A stretch of 64,000 bases of DNA from Metridium senile (lineage: Eukaryota > Cnidaria > Anthozoa > Actiniaria > Metridiidae). Below the pieces are notes generated by a model, which saw only the letters and a list, made by a program, of their open reading frames with translations, did no database searches and was not told where the DNA came from. The position numbers and the translations under genes were made by a program. The stretch covers positions 7,353,462 to 7,417,461 of the forward strand of contig OX459100.1 of the NCBI GenBank assembly GCA_949775045.1. Reading direction: 5' to 3'. Below, piece by piece: positions 58,264 through 64,000 of this stretch (the first letter of the stretch is position 1; each line of letters starts with the position of its first letter).

Positions 58264-58426
58264 AGTTTGAGCTTCCAGAAAATCTGTTAGCACTGGATGG
58301 GCGAATTTTTCTTCTAAAGCTTGTTCAGGGTGTCCCCAAATTTTATTGTTTTATAGGTCTTTGAGTTTGGCGGCGTTTTGATCTATTGCTTTTACAAGCA
58401 ATCTTCAGGAATTCTTCTGCAGACAT
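58264..58426 (-). pseudogene. relic of a fourth M20 exon 1
   Basis: Minus-strand sequence from the ATG at 58426 starts MSAEEFLKIACK and then, with one frame change near 58393, follows the paralogues (AIDQNAAKLKDL, a stop, then ALEEKFAHPVLTDFLEAQ). It ends abruptly at the position of AQ in exon 1 and is fused to an upstream-region copy. The frameshift, in-frame stop and lower similarity mark it as an old, dead copy. Confidence 0.8.
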
Positions 58427-58677
58427 GACATCAGTTGATGTTAACCGCCACAGGAAGCATGTGTCATTCAAAATTATTCTCAGTGATCATTATTCAAATG
58501 AGATGAAATTTTATTATATAACATATAGTGGTATACCGAGTGATATCAACTAGATAAAAAGCCTATCCTACTCATGAAGATATCATTGATATCACACATG
58601 TGTGATATCACTCTCAACCAATCAACTTTCAAAATATTTTTTTGTTTTGTTTCAATCTTTTATAAAATAAACAGAAC
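58427..58677. other. spacer with GATATCA palindromes
   Basis: Holds GATATCACACATGTGTGATATC-like palindromic DNA near 58590 (a short perfect hairpin), otherwise nothing. Confidence 0.5.
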
Positions 58678-58812
58678 ATTACATGTGCGCTTGGAGATAT
58701 GAATTTTATCTTCTCATGTTGAAAAGATATCCCACTCGTTCGCTGCGCTCACTCGTGGGATATCTTATCAACACTCGAAGATAAAATTCATATCTCTGCG
58801 CGCCCATGTAAT
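58678..58812. repeat. palindromic MITE
   Basis: Arms of about 60 bp (ATTACATGTGCGC.., GATATGAATTTTATCTTC.., GATATCCCACTCG) face each other around TTCGCTGCGCTCA, a composition seen in common marine-invertebrate MITEs. Confidence 0.75.
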
Positions 58813-58839
58813 ATCCTCTATATAAATAATAAAAGGGGA

Positions 58840-58990
58840 TGAAGAAAAGAAGTATTTGAAGAAGGGAAGGAAGAAAGGTTGTATTGGAAGGATTAAAGGT
58901 AGGAAAGAAAGAAAAGGAAAGGATAAAAAAAGAATAGAATAAACACGAAAAAGGAAATAAGTAAAGGAGGGAAAGTGATTGAAGACAGGG
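58840..58990. repeat. polypurine tract
   Basis: GAAGGAAGAAAGG-type purine-rich low complexity. The open frames on its complement (Phe/Ser/Leu-rich) are not genes. Confidence 0.8.
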
Positions 58991-60714
58991 AGGAAAGATA
59001 AATAAAAACCACAAAAAAACACCAAATATAATAATTACAAACAACAACAACTGCAATAGAACAAAACCACAACATCATTACATTTTCTATATTTATAAAT
59101 TTTCATTCATGTGTTCTACATGCCCTCTGCTATCTTAGCCTATACATAATAATATGATAAATTAATTAATAAATACATCTAGTACTAGTCATGCAAAGTA
59201 ACCATATTGATATACAATGGATAATCATTAATTTATCGTGTAATATATCAAAATTCCAACTGCTTGAAAACAATATTTATGGCAATTAACCATGCCAATT
59301 TTGATTTATATTTTATATGGTGATCATTGTCTGCAAGCATTTGTCAACTAAAACACTGATCAAACAGTGCAAATATTCTTAATAATAATAATAGTAATGT
59401 AATACATAATAGTTTGTAATTATAAGTGGAGTTTCTCATGATTGTCAAAACCAGGTTTTACGATATGTACCAGGTCATAGATTTTGGACAACCCTCAAGA
59501 TAATCTAAGCAAACCTTTCCTTTCACTTCAACGACTCAGTACTAAACAAACTTATATACACTTGACAAAATCATCAGACAACTTCTCTAAGAAGGCCGAC
59601 AGTTGTATAATTTTGCTAAAACATTTATGAAAGCTGTGTCATTTTAAGCCTCAATTTTTGATAAATATTTGTGTTTTGTAACCTCAGCAACAGTATCTGA
59701 TACTGTGTATAGTCATAATTGTGAAAGTCTTTCCATGCAGATGTTTTAAAAATACATTTATAAATGCAGTTTATTTGTGTGATGTGTATGACTGCAAATC
59801 TCACCAGACAGTGGCAATATGTACATCTAAGTGGCAGATCCAGACCAACAGTTGACCTGTTTTTTTTTTTAACTCCAAAAAATCCAAGAAAGCTGGCAAA
59901 GAGTACAGTATTTAGATTACTGTTTTGTAAAACTGATCTGCAAACCGGTCTGGATCTGTGTCTGAATCGTAGAACTTTTGACAATGCCATATAACCTAAA
60001 TATTCATTATTAACATTTGGATTAATATAAAAAAAGTTTCGCCATTTTGAAAATGTTCATACATGTTGTGTTCTGTAGCCGGTGACAGAGTAGTCAAGTC
60101 AAGCAGAAGACTTACTTTGACAGTTTGATGAGAGCTGCATGTAGAAATGCATGTGTAGTAGACTTGTTGTGTGTCCTACTTGCATTGTGTTATGTGTGCA
60201 TTCACAGTGCTTTATGAGTCTTGTATTCCTCACCTTCACAGCAATGTCAGAGATAAATACTATAGTGCTACAGTCTGGCGAGATCAGTAGGATTAATAAT
60301 CAGCTAAGTACTATATATGTGCAGGAATCTTATGTTGTTTTTGCTAATGTTACATGCTGCATGCTGTTGTATATACCTGTTTAAAAAATTGTTTTGCCGA
60401 AACCAGTCCATATTCTGAGGCCTGCAAAGGATGTCAGTATTTCTTTTCCTATTTATTGATTTATTCTCAGCAAATTTTGGTTGAAAATGCTTGTGTTATA
60501 TGACCATGACAAGTTGTTGCAGTGGTAGATGATAGAGCAATATTTCTTTTCTAAAAATCACAAATTGTGTTTATATAACTGATATCCTTTGCAGGCTTCA
60601 GAGTGTGGACTGTAGCTTCGACTGTGACAACAACTTCTGAGACAGGGATATAATGTATTCCCCTCAGTGCTGTGTAAGTATTGTATTCATCATCACTACA
60701 GCACTATTGTCTTG
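58991..60714. other. AT-rich spacer, no gene recognised
   Basis: A small inverted pair (CAGATCCAGACC about 59837 and GGTCTGGATCTG about 59948) is the only structure seen. Part of it may be the 3' UTR of the Sel1-repeat gene. Confidence 0.5.
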
Positions 60715-62309
60715 TCAAGGATACTTGTGTGGGTAGAGATCTTGCAATGCTTTCTTGGCTTCATCAACACCATTATCAGCAGCCATTTGTAGCAACGGTT
60801 CAACCTCGCTGAAATCAAAGATATTGGAAAAATAGTTATGAGTTGATATTAACATTGAATGAATTCTTATAGAAGAAATAAAAAGTGTCTTTGAATTACA
60901 ACAACTATACTGTGAGCCGTTCCTCAAAATCAATGGACTGCTTGATGTGCAATCATGTCAAAAATTGTTGTGATATTTTCAAGACCAGACTTCAATACAA
61001 CATTTGCTTTTCATAAGTTAACAGATATTAATTTGCCTCCCAAACGTCCTCCCAAAAATCAATGTCAACTGGATTGCTATTTACACTAATACAGACATTT
61101 CGACTTCAAACCTCAATATTGTCAAGTGAATGATATAAAAAAGACTGCAAAATGTCTCACAGTGTTCAAAGGTATTTTGCAAATGACTGTGGTCTGCATA
61201 AAGTGGTCAACCTTGGAAAATTGCTCACTGATTTAATACAGTTTGCCTGAGGTGGATATTACTTACTGTTCTTCAACGTCAGTATTAAAGCCCTGTATAT
61301 GTCCTGCCACTAGGTTATATGCACCATGAGGGTGTTTATTCTTTGCTGCTTCCCTGAAAAACAACAAGACATTTAACAAATGATATGATTTAGTAAACAT
61401 AAACTTTTTTAAAGTAATGAGGCATCCAAGAAAAGATTAGAGAACATCATCATCTGTCATCAACATCATCACCATTATTGTGAACCTCAATATCTTCATC
61501 ATCATCACTATCAACAATATAATCTTTTAACCATCATTATTGACCAACAGCATCATCATCACTGTTTTCATCATTGCAATCATTGTTATCATCACCATCA
61601 TCACCAATGTCATTGTCATAACTGTTATATCATCATCATCCATCAACATTAACATCATTATAGTCATCATCATCACCATCATCACCAATGTCATTGTCAT
61701 AACTGTTATCATCATCACCAATGTCATCATCTTACCTAAACCAGTACATTGCTTGGTTCTCATCTTTACCAGTTCCATGACCTGCAATAAAAACAATGAT
61801 CTCAAAATATAACACTGACAAACAAACAAACAAAATACAAAGGAAATGAATTAAAAAGAATTGTTGAATAGAGGGCGGATTAACAAACCAGAAAAAAATG
61901 TCAATTATCAAAATAAATAAATAAATTGATCACTATTCTACTGTCTCAATATATATATCCAGATAGAAGTGTGCTACAAATAGTAAAGAATGTCCCTGAC
62001 ACATGCACACGCACTACCCCTACATTAAATATTATAATATTTTACCTTCCAGCTAAGCTTTGATATTTTGACAATACTTCCTTTGTTTATACTTAATGAA
62101 GCTCCCTTAATTCCTTAGGCCCTTTCCCCTTTTTAAAAAGAATGCTCCCTAAATCTAGCAATATTACCTCTAAGATATTTGTGACCAAGATGATGTTGAG
62201 CATGTGAGCTGCCTGCGTAAGCGTAGGCACGTACAACATGGAAATGAAGATGATCCATATAGTAATACATGTACACGAAGAATAGGAGAACGCCAATCAC
62301 CACTGTAAC
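60715..62309 (-). CDS. Sel1-repeat membrane protein, 3' exons only
   Basis: Four minus-strand exons join in phase: 62168-62309, 61736-61781, 61267-61353 and 60715-60808 (stop 60715-60717). The first encodes a hydrophobic transmembrane helix (VTVVIGVLLFFVYMYYYMDH) followed by a His-rich stretch. The rest reads as Sel1-like (TPR-related) repeats: a GHGTGKDENQAMYWFREAAK unit, then HPHGAYNLVAGHIQG, and VEPLLQMAADNGVDEAKKAL near the C-terminus. Sel1 repeats mediate protein-protein contacts, often in membrane-associated quality control, but the specific orthologue is not recognised. The first listed exon begins in phase 0 without a start, so upstream exons lie to the right, probably beyond 64000. 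All borders are GT-AG. Confidence 0.72.
61441..61735. repeat. ATC-rich repeats in a Sel1-gene intron
   Basis: Imperfect ATC trinucleotides with an ~82-bp higher-order duplication (ACCATCATCACCAATGTCAT occurring twice), running up to the splice donor of the adjacent exon. Confidence 0.8.
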
Positions 62310-62370
62310 CTGAAATATATATTTACATAATCCATTTAAACTGTTATATTCAAAATATATTTATAATGAA

Positions 62371-62546
62371 GAAATAGAAAACGAGGCAGTGTGTGCTCTA
62401 TTGAGTCATAGAATTTTAAGAAGACAAAAGAAGTGTTAGGAGAAGTATGACGCATAGCGGAGTGATTCTCAGCGCTTCTCAAGTCTTCTTAAAATTCCCA
62501 AGTGCTCTATAACTCAATAGAGCACTGCTGCCAAATTTTCTATTTC
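62371..62546. repeat. foldback MITE, possibly in a Sel1-gene intron
   Basis: Ends GAAATAGAAAA and complement, with inner arms GTGCTCTATTGAGT and GAATTTTAAGAAGAC. It is followed by further short inverted words to about 62800. Confidence 0.65.
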
Positions 62547-62930
62547 TTTTATAAAATATTCAGTAGTTAAAATCAAACAAATCGACGCTCCATGCTTGGT
62601 CGAATTAAAGAGAATGCTTCTCAGCCAATCAGAGCGTGCGATTTAAATCAAATATTTTATAATAAAAAAACACTAAAGCTCAGAAGTATTATAAAATATT
62701 GGAGATACTATATATGCACACTCTCATTGGCTAGTTACCATGTTTAATCAGGGGACATGTTTTATAAATAAATATTTTATAAAAGCAATACAAAATGTTG
62801 GATTGTGTCTATACTAATGTGACATAAACCCTCTGGGAGCTGTAGAGTATTCAAAAAGTCAAAGAAACACTTGGTTACTTCTCATGTTTCTTTACAACTT
62901 CTTTCTTGCTCTACAGCTCCTAGCATGTTA

Positions 62931-63135
62931 CAGTGCTACGCGTAAAAGTATGACCACTTTTAATATATTCGCATACTTCTATGCACAGACTTTATGCTGC
63001 GAAACAAGTTTTTACACGCCTTATTCAGTAAAATCAGACAACTTCACATCAAATGTGTCTGTTTAAAGTACAAACACCCATACATAGAAGTATGCGAATA
63101 CATTAAATGTGGTCATACTTTTGCGCGTCGCGCTG
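62931..63135. mobile_element. MITE, GCGCAAAAGTATGACCAC family, TA-flanked
   Basis: The ends CAGTGCTACGCGTAAAAGTA and complementary TACTTTTGCGCGTCGCGCTG, with TA on both sides, bound the best-preserved copy (205 bp) of this family. It includes a second internal inverted pair (CATACTTCTATG). Confidence 0.8.
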
Positions 63136-63189
63136 TAATATCACAGTACTTAGACATAGGCACTGTTTTATTTTTCTCAAACATATGCT

Positions 63190-63390
63190 ACTAGAAAAAA
63201 GGAAGCAAGGAAGGAAAAAATGAATTATAGAACAAAAGAAGTAACAAAGAAACAAGTTAAGGAAAGTGTGAAAAATGAAAGAAGGAAAGGAGGAAGTGAG
63301 GAAGGGTGGAAAGAAAGAAGGAAACACAGGAACAATGAAAGAATAAAAGGAGGAAATAAGGAAACAAGGAAGGAAGATAAATACAACACA
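63190..63390. repeat. polypurine tract
   Basis: GGAAGGAAAGAAGGAAAC-type low-complexity purines, open in one frame by composition only. Confidence 0.8.
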
Positions 63391-64000
63391 ATAGTAAAAT
63401 TATGAATAACAATTAACGTGCAACATTAATTAAGACTGTCAAAAACTCTCATACAAAGAGTTAAAGAGAAGCCAATATATTTACATGAAAATAAATAGAT
63501 AAAATGGATAAAGAAAAGAAAGAAAATGTTGTTGAAAAAGTTAATGTAAGTCTTGTCATTTGGTCTGGAATTAGACACCATTTTGTTAACATTTTAATTA
63601 TGGATGACCAAAGGAATAACTTATTTGCATAATAAGAGCTTGTTGAAATTCCCATATTTGTGCTGAGAAAATCTTCCATTTCTTCTCAAAACCAAAACCT
63701 CAAATTATCGAACAAAATCAACCTTTAAAAACGATAAGCTTAACAAACTGCTGCATCTTTTAAGGGATCCTATTTTGTAGATGTAAATTTTATGAATTAA
63801 TTCATTAGTCCAAATATTTCAAACTAGTAAAATTATGAAGTTAAGATATGCATAGAATTGTACCGATCAGTAATTAACACAAAAACGACGAAAAAACCCG
63901 AATATTAATGAACAACAATATTTAGTATATCATTTAGTCTTGTCTCTAGGCCAAAGACCTTGCTATTACAAGCGACAAATATATTTCAGACTGACATATT
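63391..64000. other. AT-rich right end, no gene recognised
   Basis: No splice-bounded coding segment with recognisable similarity was found. Upstream exons of the Sel1-repeat gene could lie here or beyond. Confidence 0.4.

Noticed and set aside
58706..59078. Hydrophobic Phe/Leu/Ser-rich frames on the minus strand
   Set aside because: They translate the complement of a polypurine tract and an adjacent MITE.

Overview
The window is eukaryotic and almost certainly animal. It holds intron-rich genes with GT-AG splice sites, an animal-type TK2/deoxynucleoside kinase, a PM20D2-type M20 dipeptidase cluster, tRNA-derived SINEs, a BEL/Pao retrotransposon relic and very many small inverted-repeat (MITE-like) insertions in AT-rich DNA. 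The mix suits an early-branching marine invertebrate (sponge- or cnidarian-like). That assignment is inferred from gene families, not proven by any marker in the window.

Left part (1-8 kb): a DDE/rve integrase-core gene runs off the left edge on the minus strand. Facing away from it is a complete nine-exon TK2-like gene (1711-5857, 246 aa) with a candidate E2F site just upstream. Its introns carry SINEs, foldback repeats and tetranucleotide repeats.

Middle-left (8-30 kb): essentially gene-poor repeat territory. Two 45-bp minisatellites of one family lie in opposite orientation (8.75-9.84 kb and 14.64-15.95 kb) around a decayed BEL/Pao element. Then come a 3.2-kb long-TIR element containing a 46-bp minisatellite, a 2.0-kb near-complete palindrome with TTAA target duplications nested in a TA-flanked MITE, and many smaller foldback elements. 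A few exon-like pieces at 24-28 kb and 7-8 kb may be real genes but are not recognised.

Right-centre (30-58.5 kb): three tandem, same-strand (minus) copies of a three-exon M20 dipeptidase gene (PM20D2-like). All have exon lengths 328/483/398 bp and a 402-aa product, and a fourth exon-1 relic follows. Copy 1 looks intact. Copy 2 is split in exon 3 by an 8,356-bp Mutator-like (MULE) DNA transposon with ~376-bp near-identical TIRs and a perfect 9-bp target duplication; it also carries Glu to Gln at the predicted catalytic general base. Copy 3 has intact exons, but its first intron has grown to ~6.9 kb through a 25-unit satellite and nested MITEs.

The MULE carries an ~8-exon gene whose parts encode a CARF-like N-terminal region, a MULE DDE transposase, a SWIM zinc finger, a 16-aa Pro/Ser repeat linker and a C-terminal Ulp1/SENP-type (C48) cysteine protease. 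This transposase-protease fusion, caught as an apparently recent insertion into an identifiable host exon, is the most notable system here.

Right end (58.5-64 kb): AT-rich DNA with foldback and polypurine repeats, plus the 3' part of a minus-strand gene for a membrane-anchored Sel1-repeat protein that probably continues beyond the window.
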